Shown here piece after piece: positions 44,322-53,671 of a stretch of DNA of 64,000 bases. Source of the stretch: Haloarcula argentinensis DSM 12282 (GTDB taxonomy: Archaea; Halobacteriota; Halobacteria; Halobacteriales; Haloarculaceae); NCBI GenBank assembly GCA_000336895.1, contig AOLX01000027.1, positions 160,469-224,468 on the forward strand, read 5' to 3'. The number at the start of each line of letters is the position of its first letter. Positions within the stretch are counted from its first letter, which is position 1. A model generated the notes under the pieces. That model worked only from the letters and a program-made list of their open reading frames with translations. It searched no databases and had not been told where the DNA came from. The position numbers were made by a program, and so were the translations under genes.

Positions 44322-44528
44322 ATGACGCAACACCGCCGGTCCATCGCCAAGGCCGTGAGCTACCGACTGTTCGCGACCAGCGTCGTGTTCGGTATCGCCT
44401 TCCTGTTTACCGGTGAACTCGGTTCGTCTGCAAAAATCGGGCTTTCGGCGGCCATCGCTAAGACGGCCCTGTACTACGTGTGGGAACGGCTCTGGGCCAA
44501 CATCGACTGGGGCGTCGCTGAGGCGTAA
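44322..44528 (+). CDS. DUF2061 membrane protein
   Basis: A 68-residue two-span protein with the DUF2061 signature RSIAKAVSYRLFATSVVFGIAFLFTG and IAKTALYYVWERLWANI. Function unknown. A TATGTAATTATACTTTAG region about 100 bases upstream may hold the promoter. Confidence 0.85.
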   Translation: MTQHRRSIAKAVSYRLFATSVVFGIAFLFTGELGSSAKIGLSAAIAKTALYYVWERLWANIDWGVAEA

Positions 44529-44529
44529 G

Positions 44530-45003
44530 TCACTCTTCGACAGCATCGATTGCTTGCTGGCCGACCTCGACGACATCTGCCGGAAGTTCCTCGCTCCGGT
44601 CCTGTAAGTCGTCAGCGGAGAACCACTCCCAGTCGTCGGCCGGCTGTTCGCCCGGTCCCGGCGTGATGTCGCGGCTCTCTGCCCGGCCGTAGAAAATGAA
44701 ATCGATGTGCTGGTGGCCGACTTCGCCCTCCGCGTTGACGTTGATATCCTCAAGCAGGAAATGCTGCGGCTGGGGCATCGACTGGACCGTCTCGCTCTCG
44801 ATGTTCTGCTGTGGAGCGATCAGGTCCACGTCGAGGCCCAGTTCCTCGCGCGTCTCGCGGAGCGCGGCCTCGTGAGGCAGTTCGTCGCGGTCGATGTGGC
44901 CGCCAGCGGGCAGCCACATATCGAGCTTACTGTGCTCGTGGAGCGCGACGGAGCCGTCACTAACAACGTAGACGGTGGCGACAAAATGGCGAGTCGTCTC
45001 CAT
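44530..45003 (-). CDS. NUDIX hydrolase
   Basis: A 157-residue NUDIX protein; the box GHIDRDELPHEAALRETREELGL (residues 35-57) has all catalytic Glu residues. It hydrolyses nucleoside diphosphates linked to another moiety; the substrate is not evident. It converges with the DUF2061 gene, leaving one base between stop codons. Confidence 0.9.
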   Translation of the reverse strand: METTRHFVATVYVVSDGSVALHEHSKLDMWLPAGGHIDRDELPHEAALRETREELGLDVDLIAPQQNIESETVQSMPQPQHFLLEDINVNAEGEVGHQHIDFIFYGRAESRDITPGPGEQPADDWEWFSADDLQDRSEELPADVVEVGQQAIDAVEE

Positions 45004-45046
45004 ACCGAACGAACGGCACAGCCGGCCGTTTAGGTTACGATACCAG

Positions 45047-46021
45047 TTACGGGTGGATGTTGTCTTCGGCTTCCAGCAGTTCGTGGTAGCGGTTACGGAT
45101 GGTGACCTCAGAGATGTTGGCGACCTCGCTGACCTCGCTCTGGGTCACCTTCTCGTTGGTGAGCAGCGAGGCGGCGTAGACGGCGGCCGCAGCGAGGCCG
45201 ACCGGCGACTTTCCGGAGTGAACGCCTTCTTGCTTGGCGTTCTGGAGGAGCTGGCGGGCGCGCCGTTCGACCTCCTCGGAGAGATCGAGGTCCGACGCGA
45301 ACCGCGGGACGTAGCTCTCGGGGTCGGCCGGCTGGATTTCCAGACTGAGTTCGCGGACGACGTAGCGATAGGTGCGGGCGATCTCGTCTTTCTCGACGCG
45401 GGAGACGCCTGCGATCTCGTCGAGCGACCGGGGTGTGCCGGCCTGCCGTGCGGCGGCGTACAGCGACGCTGTCGAGACACCCTCGATGGAACGGCCGGGC
45501 AGGAGGTCCTCGTCAAGTGCGCGACGATAAATGACGCTGGCCGTCTCACGAACGTTCTCTGGCAGTCCAAGCGCGGAGGCCATCCGGTCGATCTCGCCCA
45601 GCGCCTGCTTGAGATTGCGCTCCTTGGAGTCGCGAGTCCGGAACCGCTCGTTCCAGGTACGCAGGCGCTGCATCTTCTCGCGCTGGCGCGAGGACAGGGA
45701 GTTGCCGTAGGCGTCCTTGTCCTGCCAGCCGATGTTGGTCGAGAGGCCTTTGTCGTGCATCATGTTCGTCGTCGGCGCACCGACGCGTGATTTCTCGTCT
45801 TTCTCCTTCGAATCGAACGCGCGCCACTCGGGACCGGGGTCGATCTCGTCCTCCTCGACCACCAGCCCACAGTCTTCACACACCGTCTCACCGCGCTCGC
45901 TGTCGGACAGTAACGACCCGCTACACTCCGGACAGACGAGCGTCTCCGACTCCTCTTCGTCCGTCTGCTCTGTCTCCGTTTCGCGCTCGTTCGAGTATCG
46001 GCGGATGCTGGTATCGGTCAT
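45047..46021 (-). CDS. tfb: Transcription initiation factor TFB
   Basis: A 324-residue archaeal TFIIB homologue. The zinc ribbon is CPECSGSLLSDSERGETVCEDCG (residues 30-52), followed by the B-finger region and two cyclin-like repeats (residues 125-215 and 220-310) that bind TBP and the BRE. Haloarchaea encode several TFBs that steer promoter choice. ATG 46021 gives a family-typical start. A palindrome lies 22-36 bases upstream. Confidence 0.95.
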   Translation of the reverse strand: MTDTSIRRYSNERETETEQTDEEESETLVCPECSGSLLSDSERGETVCEDCGLVVEEDEIDPGPEWRAFDSKEKDEKSRVGAPTTNMMHDKGLSTNIGWQDKDAYGNSLSSRQREKMQRLRTWNERFRTRDSKERNLKQALGEIDRMASALGLPENVRETASVIYRRALDEDLLPGRSIEGVSTASLYAAARQAGTPRSLDEIAGVSRVEKDEIARTYRYVVRELSLEIQPADPESYVPRFASDLDLSEEVERRARQLLQNAKQEGVHSGKSPVGLAAAAVYAASLLTNEKVTQSEVSEVANISEVTIRNRYHELLEAEDNIHP

Positions 46022-46042
46022 TTGTTGGGGGGGTGGGACAAC

Positions 46043-46057
46043 CGGGTATCGTACCCG
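46043..46057. promoter_or_regulatory. Palindrome upstream of tfb
   Basis: CGGGTA-TCG-TACCCG has perfect 6-bp arms and lies between the likely promoter and the tfb start codon, so it may be an operator or a leader hairpin. Confidence 0.5.
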
Positions 46058-46247
46058 AAAAACGTGTTGTAACCAATTGTTGTATCTACGGCGACTTAAA
46101 ACTTTTGTCTGTTTCAGAAGTCCAATTTTCGGAACGGGAAACAAGAGTTGGCAAATCTTGTGTATTCGCTTCAATTATTGTTAACTACCCTATACATCTG
46201 CCCGGTGTTTCGAAACGCTTACCGCGCATCCAGCACTCCGGCCCGAC

Positions 46248-46526
46248 ATGAGCGACCCCGCCGTCGATCCCGAGGAGGTCCGGCACGTCGCCGACCTCGC
46301 CCGTGTCGACCTCGCAGACGACGAGATCGAGCGGTTCACTGAGCAATTTGTCGACATCCTTGATGCGTTCGAAGCGCTCGACGACGTCCCAGAGACAGAA
46401 CGGGAGGCCGATCTCTCGAACGTGATGCGACCCGACGAGACACGTGAAAGCCTCTCGCAAGAGGAGGCACTCCAGAACGCCAGCGACACCGAAGAAGGGC
46501 AGTTCAAAGGGCCGAAGGTGTCGTAG
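46248..46526 (+). CDS. gatC: Aspartyl/glutamyl-tRNA amidotransferase subunit C
   Basis: A 92-residue GatC (EEVRHVADLARVDLADDEIERFTEQFVDILDAFEALDDV) that stabilises GatA in the complex making Asn-tRNA and/or Gln-tRNA from misacylated tRNAs. It is followed directly by gatA. GatB is not in the window. Confidence 0.94.
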   Translation: MSDPAVDPEEVRHVADLARVDLADDEIERFTEQFVDILDAFEALDDVPETEREADLSNVMRPDETRESLSQEEALQNASDTEEGQFKGPKVS

Positions 46527-47804
46527 ATGACGGAGTACAACGGCTACGTCACCGACGAGACAATCGAGGGCGCGGACGACGGCCCGCTGGCGGAGAAGAC
46601 CGTCGCGGTCAAGGACAACATCTCCACCGAAGGCGTCCGGACGACCTGTGGCTCGGCGATGCTTTCCGACTACGTGCCGCCGTACGACGCGACGGTCGTC
46701 GAACGGTTGAAAGACGCCGGCGCGACCATCCCCGGCAAGACGAACATGGACGAGTTCGGGATGGGGACGACCACCGAAACGTCGGCGTTCGGGGCCGTCG
46801 AGAACCCCGCCGCTGCAGGCCGCGTGCCGGGCGGCTCCTCCGGCGGGTCGGCTGCTGTCGTCGCCGCTGGCGACGCCGACCTCGCACTCGGAAGCGACAC
46901 CGGCGGCTCCATCCGCTGTCCGGCCGCTTTCTGTGGCGTTGTCGGCATCAAGCCGACCTACGGGCTGGTCTCGCGGTATGGCCTCGTCGCCTACGCCAAC
47001 AGCCTCGAACAGATCGGTCCAATTGCGCCATCCGTCGAAGGCGCTGCGGAACTGCTAGATGTCATCGCCGGGCCAGACGAACACGACGCGACGACGCAGG
47101 AAGCGCCCGAGGCCGATGGCTCCTACGCAGCGGCCGCCGACGGTGATGTCGACGGGCTCTCTATCGGCGTTCCGACGGAACTGCTCGACGGGGCCGACGA
47201 GGAAGTCGTCGAGACGTTCTGGGACGCGATGGACGACCTCGAAGCCCAGGGCGCGAGCTACCACGAGGTCGACCTCCCCTCTGTCGAACACGCCGTCGAG
47301 GCGTACTACGTCATCGCGATGTCCGAGGCGTCCTCGAACCTCGCGCGGTTCGACGGCGTCCGCTACGGGCAATCGGGCGGCTACGACGGCAACTGGAACG
47401 AGTCCTTCGCGAACGCCCGCGAGGAGGGCTTCGGCGAGGAGGTCAAGCGCCGAGTGCTCCTCGGAACGTACGCCCTCTCGGCGGGCTACCACGACAAGTA
47501 CTACAAGAAGGCACAGGACGCCCGCGCCTGGGTCAAGCAGGACTTCGACGAAGCACTTGACGACGCCGACGTACTCGCCTCCCCGACGATGCCAGTACCG
47601 CCGATGAAACGTGGCGAGAGCCTCGACGACCCCCTCACGATGTATCTCGCCGACGCCAACACGACCCCGGTGAATCTCGCGAACCTCCCGGCGATCTCCG
47701 TCCCTGCCGGCGAAACCGATGACGGCCTACCCGTCGGGCTCCAGTTGGTCGGACCGGCGTTCGGCGAGCGGGAAATTATCCGGGCCGGCAGCGCGCTGGC
47801 CTGA
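46527..47804 (+). CDS. gatA: Aspartyl/glutamyl-tRNA amidotransferase subunit A
   Basis: A 425-residue amidase. The Ser-cisSer-Lys triad is visible: Lys29 in VAVKDN, Ser104 in GGSSGGS and Ser128 in SDTGGSIR; the spacings of 75 and 24 residues equal those of bacterial GatA. The N-terminus is about 50 residues shorter than in bacteria, as usual in haloarchaea. It liberates ammonia from glutamine for GatB. Confidence 0.95.
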   Translation: MTEYNGYVTDETIEGADDGPLAEKTVAVKDNISTEGVRTTCGSAMLSDYVPPYDATVVERLKDAGATIPGKTNMDEFGMGTTTETSAFGAVENPAAAGRVPGGSSGGSAAVVAAGDADLALGSDTGGSIRCPAAFCGVVGIKPTYGLVSRYGLVAYANSLEQIGPIAPSVEGAAELLDVIAGPDEHDATTQEAPEADGSYAAAADGDVDGLSIGVPTELLDGADEEVVETFWDAMDDLEAQGASYHEVDLPSVEHAVEAYYVIAMSEASSNLARFDGVRYGQSGGYDGNWNESFANAREEGFGEEVKRRVLLGTYALSAGYHDKYYKKAQDARAWVKQDFDEALDDADVLASPTMPVPPMKRGESLDDPLTMYLADANTTPVNLANLPAISVPAGETDDGLPVGLQLVGPAFGEREIIRAGSALA

Positions 47805-47850
47805 GGGCAGGCCCCGTACGATTTTTGTTCGTTCCACCGAATAATCGGCC

Positions 47851-48996
47851 ATGGCTGCCCTCCAGTCCACGACGTGGTCCCTCCGCGCACGTCTCATCGC
47901 GCTCGCAGTGGTGCTCGTTGCCTTCGACGCCGTGGCTGTCGGTGTCGTGTACGTGCTCGGCCATGTCGCGTTCGGTCTCCTGCCGCTGGTCGGGTACGAT
48001 ACCGGGACGCTGTTCTGGACGATGGGGTTCGATATCGTCCCGCTGTGGCCAGTCCTTCTCGTCGGAACACCGCTCGTTCTCGCCGTCCAGTCCATCTACG
48101 GCTACCGGATGACGCTTCGGGGTTCCGGGACAACTGCAACGGAATCGCGGGCATCCGACCCCGAATCCGTCGATGAAATGCGGGCAGAGATACGGCGCAG
48201 CGAAACCGCCGACCGCCTCCGAGAGCGAGTGGCTCGGCTGGCACAGACGGCGGACATGGCGACACCGGACGTGAGGGTCATCGATGCCGAGTCGCCAAAC
48301 AGCTACGTCGCCAGCCGACCCGGCGAACAGACGCTGTTCGTGACCACGGCGCTTGTCGACCAGCTCGACGGGGCGGAACTCGACGCCGTCATCGCCCACG
48401 AACTGGCCCATCTCAAAAACGGCGATGCGTTCGTCATGACTGCGGCCGCGTTCCTCCCGACCGTCAGCGCGCTGTTTACTCGCACGCTCGGGAGGGCAGT
48501 GCAGTACTCGGGGCTTTGTCACTGGTTCCTCGGCGGCGACGACCGGGACGGGACATGGTTCGCTGGCGGGAACATTCAAATCGTGATGCTGCTCTTTGCT
48601 GTCATCGCGATACCCGTCACGGCAACGCTGTATCTCGCCAGCACGGCCTGTTACCGGCTCCTCTCACGGATCCGGGAGTACGGGGCGGACGCAGGGGGCG
48701 TCGCCATCTGTGGCTCCCCGGCGGCGCTCGCCAGCGCGCTGGAGACGTTGACAGACGACCAGCGCCCGGACAGGGACATCCGAACCGCTGAGACCGGCGT
48801 CCGAGAACTCTGTGTGGTTCCCCACGCCATTGCGCCCGACGAGCAAACCCCGCCGGAAGGGCGGGCCGAACGGCTCGCTCGCCGCTGGCAGAGCATCACC
48901 GAGCGGCTGCTGCCCGGGTCCCATCCAGATGTCGACGACCGCATCGCTGCGCTGGCGGAGCGACAGTCTGCCCTCGATCAGTACGAGCAGCCGTGA
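47851..48996 (+). CDS. htpX: M48-family membrane zinc metalloprotease
   Basis: A 381-residue HtpX-like protease with two N-terminal spans, two further spans, and the active site H183-E-L-A-H187 (AVIAHELAHLKNGDA); the third zinc ligand is the Glu in RIREYGADAGGV. It should face the cytoplasm and degrade misfolded membrane proteins. Confidence 0.92.
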   Translation: MAALQSTTWSLRARLIALAVVLVAFDAVAVGVVYVLGHVAFGLLPLVGYDTGTLFWTMGFDIVPLWPVLLVGTPLVLAVQSIYGYRMTLRGSGTTATESRASDPESVDEMRAEIRRSETADRLRERVARLAQTADMATPDVRVIDAESPNSYVASRPGEQTLFVTTALVDQLDGAELDAVIAHELAHLKNGDAFVMTAAAFLPTVSALFTRTLGRAVQYSGLCHWFLGGDDRDGTWFAGGNIQIVMLLFAVIAIPVTATLYLASTACYRLLSRIREYGADAGGVAICGSPAALASALETLTDDQRPDRDIRTAETGVRELCVVPHAIAPDEQTPPEGRAERLARRWQSITERLLPGSHPDVDDRIAALAERQSALDQYEQP

Positions 48997-49037
48997 CGAA
49001 TGGGTACAGTTTACTCGCCCGCGGCCCGAGAGAGCGT

Positions 49038-49223
49038 ATGAGCGACGACGCCGAAGGACGACTCAGCTGGCTCCACTGGCCGACGGTGCTAAAGGGGCTG
49101 GCGCTGGGAATCGGGGCCGGCCTGATACTGGCCGTGTCACTGGAGGATTTCTATCTCGGGATACTGCTTGGAACGCTCAACGGGCTCGCCTTCGGTATCG
49201 GCTGGTCGCACTCGCGGGCCTGA
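49038..49223 (+). CDS. Small two-span membrane protein
   Basis: A 61-residue protein with spans at about residues 16-33 and 38-55, conserved-looking but unassigned. ATG 49038 follows the protease gene after 41 bases. Confidence 0.6.
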   Translation: MSDDAEGRLSWLHWPTVLKGLALGIGAGLILAVSLEDFYLGILLGTLNGLAFGIGWSHSRA

Positions 49224-49255
49224 GTTGCGCGACTCAGGCGCTGTGCCGGCGACAG

Positions 49256-50359
49256 CTACAGCACGTTGTCGTACACGCCGGCCAGTTTGTCGATAGCGTG
49301 CTCGACGCTGATACCCTCCCGCCGGGCAAGACAGCGCTCTCGAAGGTGCTCCCGTTCGTCGAGGACGCGCTCGATAGCCCGGCGGAAGCCATCGATGTCG
49401 CCTTCGTCGTAGGAGTAGCCGGTTTCGCCGTCCTCGATGGTGTCGCTGAGTGCGCCGGCGTCGACACCGGCGACGGGCGTCCCACAGCAGTTGGCCTCCA
49501 GCGCGACTAGCCCCTGCGTCTCGACGGGACTGGGGAACGCGAACACGTCGAGCGTCGAATACAGTTCGGGGAGCTCCGAACGGTCCAGAAAGCCGAGAAA
49601 GCGCACGTCGGCGTCGCTGTGCTCGGCTGTCGTTTCGAGCGACTCGCGGGCCGGACCGTCACCGGCGAACACGACAGTTACGTCCAGCCCCTCGCAGGCG
49701 GTGATGATGTCTTCGAGGCACTTCTCGTAGCCGTGGCGGCCGGTGTAGCCGACGATAGGGCCGTCAGGGAGGTCGTAGCGGTCACGGAACGCGGTCGTGT
49801 TGACCGGTTCGAACACAGTCGTGTCGACGCCGTTCGGGACGACCGTCACCGGTGTATCGAGGCCGATAGACTCCCGGAGATGGGTCGCTGCGCGCTCGCT
49901 TGGCGCGATAACGGTGTCGGCACGGCCCAGGAACCAGCGTTCGTAGCTCTCGGCGCTGGAGCGGACCGCTGACTCGACAGCGCCGTTGAAGGAGACGTAC
50001 TCGGCGTACTCGCTCGTGGGCGTGTGATACGACGCGACAAACGGGATATCGAGCTTTCCTGCGAGTCGCTGGCCCGCCATCCCGAGGCTAAACGGCGTGT
50101 GGGCGTGGACCAGTTCGGCATCGCGGACGCCCTTCGGTATCTGTGGCATCCCGAGCCGAAACCCCTCGTAGAACGGGAAGGGAAGGCTCCGGACCGGATA
50201 CTCGTTCTCGGACGGAGCGTGGTCGCTGTTCGGATAGACCACACCCATGCGACCGCCGCGGTCGCGCCAGCGGTCCCGCCACGTCTGGACCGTATAGGTC
50301 ACCCCATTGACGGTCGGCAAGTACGTGTCGGTGAACGTCGCGACGTGCGGCAGTGTCAT
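49256..50359 (-). CDS. GT4-family glycosyltransferase
   Basis: A 367-residue GT-B glycosyltransferase. The N-terminus has FTDTYLPTVNGVTYTV, the acceptor-side loop; the C-terminal half has VVFAGDGPARESLE and the donor-binding EX7E motif in SPVETQGLVALEANCCGTPV. It resembles enzymes that build glycolipids or glycans. ATG 50359 (MTLPHVATFTDTYLP) is the family start. A second GT4 gene lies 1.5 kb away on the same strand. Confidence 0.9.
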   Translation of the reverse strand: MTLPHVATFTDTYLPTVNGVTYTVQTWRDRWRDRGGRMGVVYPNSDHAPSENEYPVRSLPFPFYEGFRLGMPQIPKGVRDAELVHAHTPFSLGMAGQRLAGKLDIPFVASYHTPTSEYAEYVSFNGAVESAVRSSAESYERWFLGRADTVIAPSERAATHLRESIGLDTPVTVVPNGVDTTVFEPVNTTAFRDRYDLPDGPIVGYTGRHGYEKCLEDIITACEGLDVTVVFAGDGPARESLETTAEHSDADVRFLGFLDRSELPELYSTLDVFAFPSPVETQGLVALEANCCGTPVAGVDAGALSDTIEDGETGYSYDEGDIDGFRRAIERVLDEREHLRERCLARREGISVEHAIDKLAGVYDNVL

Positions 50360-50479
50360 CGCCGCGGCGTAGCAGGACCAGGGCTTAAACCGTTGCCATT
50401 GGCAAGCCATCAATCAGAAAGTTGTCACTGCCTAACAGGTGCCAGAGTTCTTTTCAGGGACCGTTGTGGATTGTGGACA

Positions 50480-51802
50480 ATGGATCGGGACGGCTGGCTG
50501 TACGCCTGGGCACTCGCATCGGTCGCGCTGGGTGCGGGCTCGTTGCTCGTGCCGCTGTATTTCGTCGCTATCGGTGGCGAGACGTTCATGCTGGGCGTTC
50601 TCGCTGGTGTGGCCGCCGCCGCGGGTGCGCCGGGGGCACTGGTTTTCGGCCGCGTCGCCGACAAAACGGGAAAGCGCCGCGCGCTCGTCCTGCTCGCACT
50701 CGGATTGGCGACCCTCGCGCTGGTGGTCATCTCGCTCACGGAGGAGCCGTGGCTGGTCATCGTCGGCAACGGCCTGCTGTGGTTTGCGGCCGGCGCGGCA
50801 GCGCCGGTGCTGACACTGCTTGTCACCGCCGGAACCGTCGAGCGGGACTGGCCGGCGCGGTTCGCCATCCTGAACCGATACCAGGGCTGGGGGTGGGCCG
50901 GTGGGTTAGTCCTCGGCCTCGTGTGGACAGCGCTGCTCTCTAGACCACTCGGAGAGATCGTCGCTCAACAGTCGCTACTGTGGGTATGTGCGGCCGCTGT
51001 CGGCCTGTCGGCGTTTCTCGCGGCGAAGTGGCTGCCGTCCGATCCCGACGAACTCGACCGTCCACGGGGCAGTCGGATGGCGCGGGCTATCGCCCGGTCG
51101 CGCCGGCTGCCGCTCCGGAGCGTGACGTTCCCGGGCGGTCCGGGCCGGCTGTACTGGCTCACGCGGTCGATACAGCCCCGAGAGGTCGCGGCCCGGTTTT
51201 CACCGTCGCTGACCATCTACTTCGGCGCTGTCATCGCCTTCTTCGTCGGCTTCGGCGTGTTCTGGGGGCCGTTGCCGCTGTATCTCTCGCGGACGCTCGG
51301 CTACGAGTCGGGAATTATCTTCGCACTGTATCTCGTCTCCAGCGTCGGGTCCGCGCTGTGGTACGGCCGCGCTGGTGAACTTGCAGAACGCTACAGCCCG
51401 AGCGGGCTTCAGGCCGGAAGCCTGCTGGCCCGCGCAGCGCTCCACCCGGCTGTTGCCGCTGTGGGCCTGCTCCTCCCGGCCACGCTCGTCGGCACAGCCG
51501 TCAACGGTGTCGTGTTCGCCCTCATCGGCGTCGCCTGGGCCGTAATTGCCGTCACCGCGGCCAGCGTCGTCACCCAACTCGCGCCGTCAGCGATTCGCGG
51601 CGAGGCGCTCGGGTTGTACACCGCTATCTCCGGGCTGGCAAGCGGCGTCGGGTCGATACTCGGCGGCTGGCTCGGGGGCTACGACTTCCTGCTCGCGTTC
51701 GCCGTCGCCGGTGCGCTGGTGCTGGTCGGCGCGGCACTGGTCGCGGTCGTCTGGCGTCGCTCGCCGTCAGCGTCTGTCGAAACGGACCCGATCTCGGCGT
51801 AA
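50480..51802 (+). CDS. MFS transporter
   Basis: A 440-residue major-facilitator permease with twelve spans. The loop 2-3 signature is degenerate (FGRVADKTGKRR) and a long cytoplasmic loop sits between spans 6 and 7 (residues 185-240). The substrate is unknown. It lies between the two glycosyltransferase genes and may export a glycan-related compound, but this is only positional. Confidence 0.88.
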   Translation: MDRDGWLYAWALASVALGAGSLLVPLYFVAIGGETFMLGVLAGVAAAAGAPGALVFGRVADKTGKRRALVLLALGLATLALVVISLTEEPWLVIVGNGLLWFAAGAAAPVLTLLVTAGTVERDWPARFAILNRYQGWGWAGGLVLGLVWTALLSRPLGEIVAQQSLLWVCAAAVGLSAFLAAKWLPSDPDELDRPRGSRMARAIARSRRLPLRSVTFPGGPGRLYWLTRSIQPREVAARFSPSLTIYFGAVIAFFVGFGVFWGPLPLYLSRTLGYESGIIFALYLVSSVGSALWYGRAGELAERYSPSGLQAGSLLARAALHPAVAAVGLLLPATLVGTAVNGVVFALIGVAWAVIAVTAASVVTQLAPSAIRGEALGLYTAISGLASGVGSILGGWLGGYDFLLAFAVAGALVLVGAALVAVVWRRSPSASVETDPISA

Positions 51803-51824
51803 CACTGTCGGCTTCAAACGCCAC

Positions 51825-52874
51825 TCAGGCCAGTTCTTCGTACGTCTCGACCAGCCGCCGGCCGACCCGGTCCAGGCTGTGTTCTCTGGCAGTCTTCTTG
51901 GCGTTCTCGCCCAGCCGATCACGAAGGTCGGGGTTCTCGGCGAGTCGCTCCAGCGCCTCGCGGAACTCGGCCTCGTCCGCACAGATGAGGCAGTCGTGGC
52001 CGTCCTCGTAGTACTCCCGGAACACCGGGATATCTGAGAGGACGACCGCTTTCCCGCAGGCCATCGCCTCCAGTACGGCGATGCCCTGATTCTCCGCCTT
52101 CGTCGGGAACAGGTACACGTCGCCGGCCCCGAACGCGCCGCGGATATCCTCGATCCACCCGGTAAAGGTCACGTTCTCGGGCGGGTCGTTCACCCACCGG
52201 GAGACAGTCTTGGAGGCCTGTGGTCCGGCGTCATAGGGGCCGAACCACGCGAAGTCGTGTTCCGTCTCCTGTGCGAGTTCACAGAACGTCGTCAGCCCCT
52301 TGCGCTCGAAGACGTTGCCGACGGCGAAGACGACCATCCCGTCCAGATCGTAGCGCTGCCGGTAGTCCTCGCGCATGTCCTCGTAGCCCGCCAGTGCGTC
52401 GATGTCGACGCCGTTTGTCATCGGCCGTATCGGCGCATCGACGGGGTAGGATTCGAGGATATCCTTCGTGTACTCGGAGGGACAGAGCACGAGGTCTGCC
52501 TGGGAGTAGAACCACCGGAGGTAGCGCCCCAGCGCCGGCGCGATCAGGTTCGACCCGCGGAAACTGTCCCGGAAGTCCTCGCGGGTGACGTGAGCGTGCA
52601 GAACGAGCGGGATGTCTGCCTGCGCCGCGTACCGGGCCACGGCGACGGAGCCGGGTCCGATCATGTTGCAGTGAGCGATGTCGAACTCTCGGAACATCGG
52701 GTCGTTGAACGCGATATTGCCACCCAGCGCCCACGCCGGATGGCCCTCCTGCCAGGGCGTCGTCTCCACCTCGATGTCGGTCTCGGACAGCGCCGCCCGC
52801 TGGTGGTCCACGGCGGTGCCGATGCCCGACCGGTCGAGGCGGTCGGCCAGTTCGAGATAATTCAGGACGCGCAC
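51825..52874 (-). CDS. GT4-family glycosyltransferase
   Basis: A 349-residue GT-B glycosyltransferase: VRVLNYLELADRLDRSGIGTAVDHQRAAL at the start, VLCPSEYTKDIL and MTNGVDI in the middle, and the donor-site motif PTKAENQGIAVLEAMACGKAVVLS. I chose the GTG at 52874 because it begins the conserved N-terminus; the longer frame upstream (to 53006) has no family similarity. It probably forms a polar-lipid or surface-glycan pathway with the enzyme at 49256. Confidence 0.88.
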   Translation of the reverse strand: MRVLNYLELADRLDRSGIGTAVDHQRAALSETDIEVETTPWQEGHPAWALGGNIAFNDPMFREFDIAHCNMIGPGSVAVARYAAQADIPLVLHAHVTREDFRDSFRGSNLIAPALGRYLRWFYSQADLVLCPSEYTKDILESYPVDAPIRPMTNGVDIDALAGYEDMREDYRQRYDLDGMVVFAVGNVFERKGLTTFCELAQETEHDFAWFGPYDAGPQASKTVSRWVNDPPENVTFTGWIEDIRGAFGAGDVYLFPTKAENQGIAVLEAMACGKAVVLSDIPVFREYYEDGHDCLICADEAEFREALERLAENPDLRDRLGENAKKTAREHSLDRVGRRLVETYEELA

Positions 52875-53082
52875 GTCTCGGGCAACTCCGCCGGGGCCGA
52901 AAATCCTATCGACTTCACCCAAAAAAACGGACCTGATGCGCAGAGAGGTTCCCGACCCTTTTCCGCTGGTCAAACAACTACAGGGTGGGATTTTCTGGCT
53001 GTTCACAAAGTTTCCAAACTATGACCTCACATCTGCTAGCTCGTTCGGAAGGCATTTTCCCGACGCCGACACAGTACCGCCA

Positions 53083-53370
53083 ATGACGGACGAGGCGACC
53101 ATCGCCCGTGAGCGGATCGAGCGCCTCCAGTCGCTCGCTCGCGAGGCCGTTCAGGCCGGCAACGAGGAACGCGCTCGGTCGTACGTCCGTCGCGCTCGGC
53201 GCGTCGCTGAACGCCACCGCCTGCGGTTGCCACGGTCGTTCGAGCGGTCGACGTGTGACGCCTGCGACACGTACCTCCTGCACGGCCACAATGCCCGGTC
53301 CCGAACGCAGTCCGGCCACGTCGTCATCACGTGCGACTGTGGGTCACAGTCCCGCTACCCGTACGACTGA
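53083..53370 (+). CDS. rnp4: Ribonuclease P protein component 4
   Basis: A 95-residue Rpp21/Rpr2 homologue with a basic helical N-terminus and zinc-binding Cys pairs CDACDTY and CDCG. It is a subunit of the RNA-based RNase P that trims tRNA 5' ends. It heads a three-gene unit with a YhbY-like RNA-binding protein and MscS. Confidence 0.93.
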   Translation: MTDEATIARERIERLQSLAREAVQAGNEERARSYVRRARRVAERHRLRLPRSFERSTCDACDTYLLHGHNARSRTQSGHVVITCDCGSQSRYPYD

Positions 53371-53422
53371 GGATTCTTTACGACTACTGGTTTTAAGGGG
53401 CTGTCCTCGCTAAACGGTGTAC

Positions 53423-53671
53423 ATGAGTGATTCTTCTCGACAGTCGCGGATACACGACCTCGACGCGACGCTTCGCGTCGGCAAACACGGTATCGAATCC
53501 GTCGCAGACGAACTCGACGACCAGCTGGAGAACACGGACCTCGTGAAGGTGAAGTTCCTCCGGTCGTCACGGGGCGGCACGACAGCCGAGGAGCTCGCCG
53601 ACGACCTGGCTGAGATGGTCAATGCTGACGTGATTCAGGTCCGGGGCCACACCGCGGTGTTCGAGAAATGA
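53423..53671 (+). CDS. YhbY/CRM-domain RNA-binding protein
   Basis: An 82-residue protein of the YhbY (CRM domain) family (RIHDLDATLRVGKHGIESVADELDDQLENTDLVKVKFLRSSRG ... IQVRGHTAVFEK), known from ribosome assembly. It overlaps mscS by four bases, suggesting co-translation. Confidence 0.88.
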   Translation: MSDSSRQSRIHDLDATLRVGKHGIESVADELDDQLENTDLVKVKFLRSSRGGTTAEELADDLAEMVNADVIQVRGHTAVFEK

